Origin: Bigelowiella natans CCMP2755
Lineage: Eukaryota > Cercozoa > Chlorarachniophyceae
Reading direction: 5' to 3'
DNA length: 20,860 bases
Assembly: GCA_000320545.1 (NCBI GenBank)
Contig: ADNK01000740.1
Location: 2,501 to 23,360 of the forward strand
The notes beneath the pieces are model-generated. The model saw only the letters and a program-made list of their open reading frames with translations. It did not search any database and was not told the origin of the DNA. The position numbers were made by a program, and so were the translations under genes. This document shows positions 11,864-20,855 of the stretch, piece after piece (position 1 is the first letter of the stretch; each line of letters starts with the position of its first letter).

Positions 11864-14248
11864 ACAATCTTCGTCGCTATCATTAATTACTAATATTTTT
11901 AGTAATATTTATTACTCTTTTATCCCAGCGCATAACAACGGTGTAGTAGATGCCAATGTTTTGGATCTGCATCAACAATAATAACAATAAAGAGCTATTT
12001 GTTACAGCTGCCTGCCGTGGCCACCGATGACAAATGGTGATGATGATAACGATGATGATCTGTCGTAAGAGTTATTATTATTATTATTAATTTGTTAATT
12101 AATCGCTGCTAACCCATCCATCAATAGTGCCGTCTGTCGATTGCACCCAGTCGCCCTACAATCATCATCATCATCATCATCATCATCACCACCACCTCAT
12201 CATCACAACAATTGTTATCGTTTTTGCTGCGGCTGATTCATGTTGTTGCTGCTGTGTGTTTGCATGTAGTATTGTGATATGTTAGCCGAGTCAAGTCGCA
12301 ACCGCCACCACCACCACAAGATACAGATTCGTTGCAGCGCATACAGTATTATTACCTCTATTATTATCATTACTATTACTATTATTTGCTGTACTACTAT
12401 AGTTATAGTAGCTGTAATGTACATTGCTATACAGCATGCAGAAGGCATCTTAAATGTCCAAATAGCAGCAGCAGGAGGAGGAGGAGGAGGAGGAAGAGAA
12501 TGACCTGTGCGAATGGTTGCGTAAGATAGACCATGAGCCCTCCGATGATATTGGACAGTATATCACGGCCAAACCATCCAAACGCCAAACCACCCAGTCC
12601 GGAGAAAGCCAGCACTCGCCCAACGTTCACACCTTATTCGCGCAGTTTTCGGAATATAAGTATATATATTAATATTTGTGTGTGTGTGTGTGTTTATGGT
12701 GTTTGGATTTGAGGCATGGATGTTAGGAGTTATCAGCAGCAGCAGCAGTAGCAGCATCATATTACTACCCACGCAGTCCAGCACGTTTAGCAACGTCGCA
12801 AAGAACACGATCACTCTGAGCGTCTGTGCAATGGCGGACACCTGGGACTCCCGTCGCGAAGTATCCGCGCCTTTTCATGCAAAAATAATAGTGACGATCC
12901 AGGACGATTTGTCAACGCCTTTTAACGAGGACAATGACCACGAAAGTGACAATGACCACAATATGCAAGCGTGTGCCTAAACTGTGTACAATACTGCGCA
13001 CTGACATTATCATCATCATCATCATCACCATCCTCTTTTAATGCTGCCATTATTAGCGTGTAGCAGCAGCAAGCACACCTAATATATCGCCAAATGTCGC
13101 ACGGCCTCGAGATCTCCTTTCCTAATTATTGGGATAATGTATGATTTGTACACGTTTGATGCCACTGAATATCGTCTATACAATTCGCTACTGAAGTTTA
13201 GCCCTCTTTCTCCTCCTCCTCCTCTCATATACTAACAGTCCTCCCTCCTTCCTCCTTAATCGTTAAACTTATTAAACCTTGAAGTAGGTAATATAGTTGA
13301 GAACAATCCAGCCGATGGCTACCCTTCCTGCAATTCGCTGAGCAACCTGATCATGGTATATATCGACGATGATGATGGGTGATGATGATGATGGCGTTGT
13401 TTGTGCTTTAAAAAATGCGGATACCACCATCAGCATCAGCATCAGCATCACGACAAAACAGCAGGAGCTGAACAACTCCTACCCACCCCGATGTAAAACG
13501 AGAGTTGCGTCATCTGAAAGTAGTGAGCAATCGATCCAAGCAGGTAGCTAACGAGCAGGGTCCACCAGGAAAGAACCTCCAATGGCGTCTCTAAAGGAGG
13601 ATAAATACTCCTCTCATAAGGAGTCTAAGTACGGGATGGGGATATAATCAGTTAGGGTGGTAGTACTGGTAGTACTGGTAGTATTTTACCCCCCCCCCCC
13701 CCTCTCTCTCACTGTGTGTGCTCATATGTGACTGCTTGTGCTCACTTGCTCTCCTTCGCATGTGATGAGGTCTATCCCTCTCATCATCATCATCAGCAGC
13801 AGCAGCAGCATCATCATAATGATCATAATCATAATTTACGGCGTATGGTAAGTAGGAGTGTTATCATCATCATCATCATCATCATCATTTTTTACGTTTG
13901 CTGGCTCGTCATCCTCCTTATTTCGCCTCCTTCTGACAATCGGCATCACAGCTTTTCGCAGGTTCTGGACTTTTGATTGTAGCCACCTATTAATGTATAT
14001 ATGTTCGCGTGCAGAAGGCACAAGAAGTATGCATGATAAAGGTCGGGTAGTGTTGCACGGATGATGAATTCATTAAGCGTTTTTAGAGTCAAAAGTGTCG
14101 CGTACTATTAGCAGTCAACTGTTAAGATTGGGTCACCTCAGAAATTGAAACCTCAGAGACACCAGCCACATCACCTAATAATACACATTCATGCACTTCT
14201 CGATGCGTACTTCGTACATCCCCCCTCTCGCTCTCGCTCTCTCTCTCC

Positions 14249-14292
<44 letters not shown>

Positions 14293-15492
14293 CAGTCTAC
14301 TCATCTAAAACATACTAAATATTACCGCGAGAATAGCATTTGCCCGAGATAAAACATTTGTCGCTCCATAGAAGACAGCCGGGCTCGTATGCTGATCAAT
14401 TGACGATTTCGTCCATTAAAACCATGTAATTTGAAGAAATTGTAATATATGAGAAGAAGTAAAGAAAGACAAAATCAAACAACACAAAATCCGCAGCAGT
14501 ATCGTATGATTGCTATGCACGTTATTTTATTGAAAATGGCATTAGAGTCGTAGTAGTCCACTCGTCCTACTACAGCCTACTACCAATTTTCCTGCGACGA
14601 CGGAGAGAGTGTTTGCTATCATTTCGCTCCCAACCCTAATTTATTAAAAAAGTCGCCATAAAACAACAACAACAGGGGAAGGAGGAAAACCATGCAATAT
14701 GATAAACATCGCATTCGAAAAATTTGTTGCTTGATCTTAACCATCCTGTACTATAAATGTTAGTATCACTAGCATTAGTTGTCGCTGGAAACTACAAGAT
14801 ACTACCCATCGCCCAGCCCAAGAGCTTTAATAACCTCAGCCTTACCGATGAAATCCTCCTAAATAAAATAACAAATAATCATGGGGGCATATTTACACTC
14901 TCAAATTCGTTACAATATCATAAATTGTCGCGAAAAATCGAACATATCCACAGCATCGAGTGGCGTATCATCCAGCCGATCGATGCACAGACGAGCAAAC
15001 CAACCTTATGAACGTTGGTGCGGAGTATCAACGCTCGAGATTGTTTTCTATTCTGAACAATTGGAGCGTGGGAAGAGGAATCATCCGTAAGCGAAGCAGT
15101 TTTGGGGTGGCGTGGCTGCCGCTGGTGGTACGGTCCAGGAAAATGATGATAAGAGTTATCCGGGCTTCTCCTCCCCCCCTTTCGAGGCAGTTGCCACCTG
15201 CATTGATCCGTTGGCATTTTGAGTGAGATCTCTGCATCCACTATCTCACAATGTGTTTTTGGATATTTAGATCTACCTTGTGAATTTTTGGCTCCCAGTC
15301 TTAGGCCATAACACTCGAGATTTCGATAACATGGAAGCCCTCTGTGAGACCACCGCAAAAAGGGAGACAACAACAGCCGCTAGGCCCACCATCTGCAATA
15401 CAAAAAAGTCGGGTATTGAAAGAGGACATTCGTACTTTGAAGATTAGTAAGATTGGGGCTACTGTTGATAGTCTCCAGAGAGGGACGGTCAT
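7102..15492 (-). CDS. MscS-family mechanosensitive ion channel with coiled-coil C-terminus (about 30 exons)
   Basis: Exons, minus strand: 15492-15436, 15392-15277, 15240-15198, 15121-15005, 14858-14806, 13986-13896, 13779-13746, 13590-13487, 13346-13278, 13121-13079, 12976-12917, 12870-12769, 12632-12505, 12155-12114, 11966-11916, 11637-11601, 11352-11294, 11081-11016, 10830-10775, 10599-10542, 10431-10348, 10101-9988, 9851-9744, 9454-9407, 9069-9043, 8465-8436, 8046-7960, 7746-7699, 7566-7417, 7152-7102. The total is 2133 nt, or 710 residues. A hydrophobic N-terminus is followed by membrane helices near 173-192, 213-227, 246-260 and 279-300. The MscS pore helix is at about 300-335 (GLGGLAFGWFGRDILSNIIG), followed by QPFAQGDWV and the beta-domain YIPN motif near 373. 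The tail, 491-660, is coiled coil; residues 645-694 contain eight lysines and an Asp/Glu run. The family releases ions under membrane tension. The first exon and the small exons 7, 25 and 26 are least certain. Confidence 0.87.
7222..7309. repeat. (ACGC)n plus (CTT)n compound microsatellite in the last intron of gene C
   Basis: An ACGC run, about 7222-7265, is followed directly by a CTT run, 7267-7309. On the sense strand of gene C these read (GAAG...)n and (GCGT)n. Confidence 0.95.
8327..8422. repeat. (TTC)n plus (AT)n compound microsatellite in a gene C intron
   Basis: The TTC run is 8327-8367 and the AT run is 8375-8422. The block lies between the exon ending at 8436 and the exon starting at 8046. 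Just beside it, 8262-8302, is an imperfect (ATC)n run. Confidence 0.95.
8770..8804. repeat. (AC)n microsatellite in a gene C intron
   Basis: A perfect AC run preceded by a short (GC)n run. It reads (GT)n on the sense strand. (ATC)n clusters flank it at 8648-8665 and 8817-8833. Confidence 0.95.
9338..9367. repeat. (CTA)n microsatellite in a gene C intron
   Basis: A trinucleotide run 40 nt past the donor of the exon that ends at 9407. It reads (GTA)n on the sense strand. Confidence 0.95.
9588..9617. repeat. (ATC)n microsatellite in a gene C intron
   Basis: A perfect ATC run, (GAT)n on the sense strand. Confidence 0.95.
9690..9726. repeat. (AG)n microsatellite beside a gene C splice donor
   Basis: It reads (CT)n on the sense strand and begins about 17 nt inside the intron that follows the exon ending at 9744. 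Confidence 0.95.
10188..10220. repeat. (AG)n microsatellite in a gene C intron
   Basis: A perfect run, (CT)n on the sense strand, in the intron between the exons ending at 10348 and starting at 10101. Confidence 0.95.
11085..11131. repeat. (AG)n repeat acting as the pyrimidine tract of a gene C acceptor
   Basis: On the sense strand this is a 47-nt (CT)n tract that runs straight into the CTCTCCAG acceptor of the exon starting at 11081. No other pyrimidine tract is available, so the microsatellite is the likely U2AF-binding element. Confidence 0.85.
11364..11397. repeat. (ATC)n microsatellite in a gene C intron
   Basis: A perfect run close to the acceptor of the exon starting at 11352. It creates a His-rich shadow frame. 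Confidence 0.95.
11653..11725. repeat. (AGG)n/(AAG)n purine tract in a gene C intron
   Basis: On the sense strand this is a long CTT/CCT pyrimidine tract ending about 15 nt before the AATCAG acceptor at 11638. It is a second case of a repeat placed where the pyrimidine tract should be. Confidence 0.9.
11830..11863. repeat. (CTA)n microsatellite in a gene C intron
   Basis: A trinucleotide run in the intron after the exon ending at 11916. Confidence 0.95.
12161..12188. repeat. (ATC)n microsatellite next to a gene C acceptor
   Basis: It reads (GAT)n on the sense strand and stops 5 nt before the TTGTAG acceptor of the exon starting at 12155, the exon that encodes GDWV. Confidence 0.95.
13661..13704. 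repeat. 9-bp tandem repeat followed by a C-tract
   Basis: About two and a half copies of a TGGTAGTAC unit are followed by a poly-C run and CTCTCTC (about 13688-13710). They lie in the intron of gene C upstream of the exon starting at 13590. Confidence 0.85.
13781..13888. repeat. Paired (ATC)n runs bounding a gene C intron
   Basis: ATC runs at about 13781-13813 and 13863-13888 sit at the two ends of the 116-nt intron between the exons ending at 13896 and starting at 13779. On the sense strand the intron starts and ends in GAT repeats. Confidence 0.85.
14224..14289. repeat. (CT)n plus (AT)n compound microsatellite in the longest gene C intron
   Basis: An imperfect CT run, 14224-14251, then an AT run, 14252-14289. 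They lie within the 819-nt intron 13987-14805. I found no exon inside that intron. Confidence 0.95.
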
Positions 15493-15862
15493 ATGTACAG
15501 GTTCCAGAAGGGGGGCAGGGGGTGGAGTCTGTGTAGACGTTGTGTTTGTGCGCTTTCTGTTTTTGGCTGAAAAGTATATTTCGGCAATCAAATTATTGTC
15601 GCATCTACCGGGATCAAGGCGATTTTGGTCCAGATTAGCAAAAGCCGACCTCCATTGATGTTGTCGTTAGGGTTGTCTCTTATTCCAATAACTGTTGTTA
15701 TTGTTGGCGATTTCGTTATCTTGTGGCTACATCTATACGATATTTACACGATAGACGTAAACCTGCTTCTCCAGGTGCGCAACTCCGAGGAGGATTGTAG
15801 GCGTAGACGTCACTGCTTCCGACGCTATTTTCCGCAAAACGCTAGCCTGGGATCAGAATTCG
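15493..15862. other. Divergent intergenic region between genes C and D
   Basis: About 370 bp separate the start codons of two divergent genes, so both promoters should lie here. No microsatellite and no clear core promoter element is visible. The frame upstream of the gene D ATG stays open back to a good acceptor (CTTCTCCAG at 15774), which could mark a 5' UTR intron or an N-terminal extension of D. Confidence 0.4.
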
Positions 15863-17824
15863 ATGAGGATATACATCAAGCCAATACTTGGAGCTCCCCA
15901 AATGGAAGCTCGTGGAATGCTTCAAGATACCGTAAAATCCTTGAAGATTCGGGTAAAAACAACATCATCTCCGTTCGTCGTCATTGTGTGCGGGATTGTC
16001 GTTGAAATTGTTCGTGCCTAGGTGTGGGCGAAGCTCAAAATCCCCCCAAGCCATCAAAAGATGGTTTTCTCTGGGAAAGTTCTCGAGGATAGCAGAACTA
16101 TTCAAGATTGTAGAATAGTGGACGGCTGCAGCATATATCTTGTCATTAATGCTGGGCGAGAAGCTGTCCAGATAAAGATTCGACATTTGTGCGGAGATCC
16201 ATTCCGAGTGACGGTAGATAGGAGATGGACCACAATTGCGACAATAAAGCAGTACATAAAGCATACACTCCAAGTGCCCCTTGAATCTCAGGTGCTACTG
16301 CGATCTGGAATGATTATGAGCAACGAGCAGACATTGAACAGCATAGCCTACCAGAAGACAGATACTTCATTCTTTTTAGTACCTTATTCGCTTGAGGACC
16401 TTAACGCAAGTGCTACAAAGCAGATACAGCTAAGAGAGCAAAAAGCTCGGAGTAACAGAGCTGCACTCCTGATTCAAAAATGGTGGCGAGGAATCTCAGC
16501 TAAGCTAAAAGAAAAGAAAAGACAGCTGGCTTCTACATATATTCAATCATGGTTTCGTGGGTACTTGGGAAAAATCAGACTTAATTTAGCTGTGAGTACC
16601 ATTAAGGCTAAGCAGCACGCCAGACTTCGAGAAGTTCTTCGTGTCTGGAGGTGGCATGCAGTTCGGAGAGCTTTTGAACTCTGGAGGAGGGCGTGTTGTG
16701 CAAGAACAACTGTGGATGATGATGATGATGATGATAAGGAAGAGGAGGAGGAGGAGGAGGAGGAGGAGGAGGCTGATCTTCTTCTTCGAGAGGAAGAGCT
16801 AATGGAGAAAGAGATGAAAAGTCACTCCTCTATCTACATCCAATCTTGTTCATCCGGCGAGTACACTGGAGGCGTCAAGCTTAAGATAGCTGTGGATGAA
16901 ATGAAAAGGAGGATGGTGTCCACCGGGGAAGCTGCTGCGATGATCCGTATTATCCAACAACAATGGTTGCTACTGCTGCTGCTGCTGCTGCATAACCAGT
17001 TGTTTAAATTTACTTGTCGAAATCTAGCCCGAGAAGCTAGATCAGTTCTCTTGAAATGCCTGAACAGTACAATTTTGGATTTCGAAGAAAGAGAAGAGTG
17101 TATTCAGGCTGCTCTTTATCGTATTCAACATAATATCCCAAAGTATGCAGCAGCTTGGTATTATCGCACAGCAGGCGAATTAGAAAGTAGCAGGCCATTG
17201 CTGCTTTCAGTAACTTCTGTGAATAATGAGGAGACGGGATGCGATCTAGGGTGTGACGTCGCGTTTTTATCCTGTATCTACAGAGATCACGGAACGTTGA
17301 TATACTCAGAAAAAATCAGTAAAATTAATAAATGGATTAAAGCTGCAATGTGCAACGATATAATTCAATTCTTGTACCGGGTGAAATTCTTGCGTCGTCG
17401 TCGTCGTCTTAACGATCTTCACCTACGAATACTGCCATGGATAATTACTCCTATATCAGTATCTAAGAACGTGAGAACATCGCTTCACTCGCATAGTGGC
17501 AGATACTACATGTTGGGCGATGAACCAGTAGAAGAAGCGGCAGGAACGACAAAAGAAAAGGTAGGAGGAGGAAGAGGAAGAGGAGAAGGAGGAGGTTCCA
17601 AGGATCAAAGAGGGTTTCAGGTCATTGATAGTCATTCTCCAGCTAGTGGACCAGGACGACAGTTCTGGCGCCAACGTAGTTATTGCCAACAGAGGAGAAG
17701 GATGACGAGGAGAAGGACACGTAAAATTGAAGTGGTGATAATCCGATATATCAAAAGGATACTGGCAGTAGGTGCTACTTTCATATTGATGCTCTTTCTT
17801 GCTGGAGGGGTGGTAACGCAGTGA
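15863..17824 (+). CDS. Double ubiquitin-like, IQ-motif protein with C-terminal hydrophobic helix (two exons)
   Basis: Exon 1 is 15863-15952 and exon 2 is 16022-17824, joined in phase 0 by a 69-nt GT-AG intron. They encode 630 residues. The start is chosen because MRIYIKPILG matches a ubiquitin-like first strand. Ubiquitin-like fold 1 covers 1-73 (TVKSLK, IPPSHQKMVFSGKVLEDSRT). Fold 2 covers about 79-151 (RVTVD, TIATIKQYI, SQVLLRSG). IQ-type motifs follow at about 176-195 (LLIQKWWRGISAKLK) and 199-218 (TYIQSWFRGYLGKIR), expected to bind calmodulin or myosin-type light chains. Residues 262-281 are Asp and Glu runs, 345-353 is a leucine run, and the last 25 residues are hydrophobic. IQUB of cilia also joins ubiquitin-like and IQ parts, but I see only a loose resemblance. 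No ubiquitin-type GG terminus follows either fold. A donor-like GGTAGG near 17560 might hide a further intron. Confidence 0.75.
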
Positions 17825-19094
17825 GAGCGCGGCCTTCATCAACGGTTCCTACAGCAAGCGATGGCGATGGGTTCAATTACATGGTATTAACAAACCGGCA
17901 TGGTATATGTTATGTATCAATAGATGAGATTTCATGCTTGCGGGATCCAGAGTATTGTGTTTGTTCGCAGAGGTCAAAATGATATGGTTCTACCGATGAT
18001 GTTTTTTTATGTCTGTATATAATATGCATATATTATATACACTATATATGTACATATCTAAAAGTATTTCCAGTAGATATTCAGTGCTGAGCATAATAAG
18101 CCATGAATTTTTGTCAGCCGGGGTGGGGACAAAGAAACTGAGAAATGGGATGAAGTAAGCTTCCACAAGCCTAGTCAAGACGAAGACACGATAATAAGCT
18201 TTGGCATGCACATATTATACAATACACGAATACAGCAATAAAGACTTGGCACAAGTAGCGCTAGTTGGTCTTTCTGCTACTGTGTATGCATGTGTTTGCA
18301 CTGTTGCATCTACATACACATGTAAACAACAAGACTGGCAAATTGATAATACAAATGTACATTTTTACCATTATCGAATGCGCGCGCTACGCTACGTATC
18401 ACATTTAATGATTATGTAGTAATGCTTGCATGCTTCGATAAGGCCACATCAGACCGCTAGGAAAATAACACAATACACTCGTAGCAGTGCCCTTCATTGC
18501 TTGTGATATTCCACGAGCATTCTGGATCGTAAACGAGCGTGCGAATACTGTTACAAAACAGTTCGGCCTTTCTGATTTAAATCTAGAATTATGTGTTAAT
18601 AATTTTGCGTGCATGTATGTAGGGCACACAGAGCGCACATTCAGCAGCAAAGCTAGAAAGGCCAATTATGTAGTACTTATTGCATGCACAATAGCTAGCA
18701 CTTTGTTCAATCTCTGGCAATTGCTTACTAAAGGACGACAAATGCATTGACAGTAACTAGGTACGACGATTTGAATGACGAAATGCTAGAAGATTCTCCA
18801 ATTGGCGGATTATAGCTTCGATATGTATATTTCATCTAAAGCTCGATCTCCAGCTGACGAAGGAAACTGATTAAGTAAGATATCATGAAAAATATCAATA
18901 CGCATCGTCGATATTCTGCTTCGGAATATATGCAGGAAATGCGAAATTATGTTGCCAACTTTGATCGTAGGCTGCAGCTTTAGTATTGGGGATGTACCGC
19001 ACCATCAACAACGCAACATAAATCGGCTATGATCGATTACCGCATTCCCTCATTTTTTGAATTATGCCAAAATATCATCACTTCTTTGAGACCA
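17825..19094. other. Convergent intergenic region between genes D and E
   Basis: About 1.3 kb between the stop codons of two tail-to-tail genes. It is A+T-rich and without long microsatellites, like the B/C spacer. An imperfect A+T palindrome lies near 18014-18040. Several open frames of 70-90 codons occur on both strands, but none shows phase-consistent splice partners or coding-like composition. Confidence 0.45.
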
Positions 19095-19758
19095 TCATTT
19101 CGATAAAATCGTGCTTGTTTTCATGTTGAACGGTGTGTCTCGATGCGCTACATCATGCAGACTCCATCCAGCGTCTCTCTTCTCTCTGTTCTCGAAGGAA
19201 TACAAAGACGTTGCTTCTACTACCTTCTTGCGGAACTTTGTCGACGTAAACTCAACAAGCTGTCGCACATGTAGGGGTTCCTTTGGGAACATCAGACACA
19301 AACAAATCAGAAGCATTCTAGTAAGTTCCTTCAAAAGAGAATGCAATTTCCTATCGATGATGCTCTGCACTTCCCCCCTCCTCCCCGCCTTCCTACTTCG
19401 CTGAATAATATCTGTTAATAAGCAACTACAGCTGTTCCTTTCTTTCTTTCACCGTACGACACTAGACTATACTACTACTATATACTACTACTACTACTAC
19501 TAATACTACTACTACTACCTGGCGGCCATCTGTACCAGCCACTCAGCCGAGGCAGCAAGCTTAATCTCACTCCCTGTCATGTATGTTTGCATGTAAGCAT
19601 GTAAGCATGTAAGCATGTATGATTATAGGTATGGTGCATATGCGCACTACCTCCTGCACGGTTTTATAAGAATAGTAATAATAATGATGATAATAATGAT
19701 AATAATAATAATAAAACATGACAAAGGGAGGCAGAGATAGTAGGCCAATCATAACACA

Positions 19759-19799
<41 letters not shown>

Positions 19800-19970
19800 A
19801 CACACACACAGACACACACACGCGCGCGCGCGCGCGCACAGTACAACCTACGTAACGGCGAGTATACAAACGCTCCATATAAGCGATCATCTGTGGAGTT
19901 CATATAAGAGGCGGAACACGATGAGTTGGGAGAAAACCGATATTAATATATATTTGGGAGAAAACCGATA

Positions 19971-20029
<59 letters not shown>

Positions 20030-20197
20030 CGGGGAGAAAGGCAGAGGAGAGGAAGAGAATGAGGAGAGAAAGCGACATGACAGAATATAGGTTTTACCTT
20101 GGACACGATGAGCTGTATTCTTGCCCTTTGAAACATATCCCTAATGCCCACTATTCGGCTAGCTAACTGTAGAACACATTATCATGCGGAAACAACT

Positions 20198-20244
<47 letters not shown>

Positions 20245-20626
20245 AGAGAACGACAACAATAACAAAAAGGACAACAGCGATGGCTCCTTCTTTGCTGACA
20301 ACTTAAACCTCATAGTGATGGTGAGAGACTACTGCGTGTATTTGGCTAGTGAGAATACTTCCTAACTTAGCGCCTTCATATTGCAGATGTTTGCTACAAC
20401 TTACTTCTACTTTTACTATTACGTTTCAGCGCATTGCATTAAGGATGATACACATAATTTATAGACATCATCGCCATGTTTATAAATGTAATAAAGCTGC
20501 AAGCTGCATCATAGATAACAACACGCAATCACGCCTCTGCTACAACTCAGTACCACCTTGAGTACATGCCGTATTGTATGCTCATTAGAGCGTCCATACC
20601 CTTCTATTATAGCCTGGGCAGCATAC

Positions 20627-20659
<33 letters not shown>

Positions 20660-20702
20660 CACCATCGTGGCCCCACAATCACCATTCCTTTGAAGGATAT
20701 TA
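19095..20702 (-). CDS. Unrecognised protein, 3' part of a multi-exon gene
   Basis: Exons on the minus strand: 20702-20557, 20365-20309, 20166-20098, 19890-19848, 19573-19519, 19392-19095. All junctions are GT-AG and phase-consistent, and the chain closes in frame at a TGA, giving 221 visible residues. The first listed exon is partial: its acceptor at 20703 requires upstream exons, so the N-terminus lies nearer or beyond the right edge. The protein is mostly helical and basic (LASRIVGIRDMFQRARIQLI, MIAYMERLYTRRYVG, IKLAASAEWLVQMAARKAG). A run of ten aspartates comes from a (GAT)n tract at 20628-20659. That tract can also be removed as a 49-nt GT-AG intron, with a frame change upstream. The last exon adds 99 residues and is the least certain part. 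I do not recognise a family. Confidence 0.55.
19481..19518. repeat. (CTA)n microsatellite forming a splice donor
   Basis: On the sense strand of gene E the exon ending at 19519 is followed directly by (GTA)n, so the repeat supplies the GT of the donor. Confidence 0.85.
19588..19618. repeat. 8-bp tandem repeat, about 3.5 copies
   Basis: The unit is GCATGTAA. It lies 15 nt upstream of the gene E acceptor at 19574, inside the intron. Confidence 0.85.
19761..19838. repeat. (AC)n plus (CG)n compound microsatellite in a gene E intron
   Basis: An AC run with two AGAC interruptions passes into a (CG)n run. The CG part ends about 10 nt from the donor of the exon that ends at 19848. Confidence 0.95.
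19926..20027. repeat. 28-bp tandem duplication beside an (AT)n run
   Basis: Two identical copies, 19926-19953 and 19954-19981, start TTGGGAGAAAACCG. The second runs into a TA/AT microsatellite that extends to 20027. The block lies in the intron of gene E between the exons ending at 20098 and starting at 19890. Confidence 0.9.
20200..20238. repeat. (AG)n microsatellite in a gene E intron
   Basis: It reads (CT)n on the sense strand and lies about 35 nt upstream of the TTCTACAG acceptor at 20167. Confidence 0.95.
20628..20659. repeat. (ATC)n microsatellite, coding or intronic in gene E
   Basis: It reads (GAT)n on the sense strand. Read through, it encodes ten aspartates. Spliced, it makes up most of a 49-nt intron. 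Confidence 0.95.
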
Positions 20703-20810
20703 CTAAGAAAGGGTTGTATGTGATCCTACCACCCAACTACTACTACTACCACTATCACCACTACAAAACCAACAAATGGACAAGGCTGCGTTCTATGGCG
20801 GTATATCAGG

Positions 20811-20855
<45 letters not shown>

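Noticed and set aside
15028-15237. Minus-strand 69-codon frame (ITLIIIFLDRTT)
   Set aside because: It would need a 28-nt intron to connect onwards. The alternative frame joins exons 3, 4 and 5 of gene C with normal introns.
14918-15373. A 151-codon minus-strand open frame taken as one exon
   Set aside because: Its composition is His/Arg/Cys-rich. Splitting it into gene C exons with GT-AG junctions gives a better protein; only part of this frame (exon 4) is used.
15302-15670. Plus-strand frames resembling a beta-rich domain (KEDIRTLKISKIG and following)
   Set aside because: They overlap the first exons of gene C on the other strand, and no start or consistent chain of upstream exons was found. 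The ubiquitin-like start at 15863 is a simpler beginning for gene D.
18014-18040. A+T palindrome as a specific terminator or origin
   Set aside because: It is imperfect and low in complexity, as expected by chance in A+T-rich DNA.
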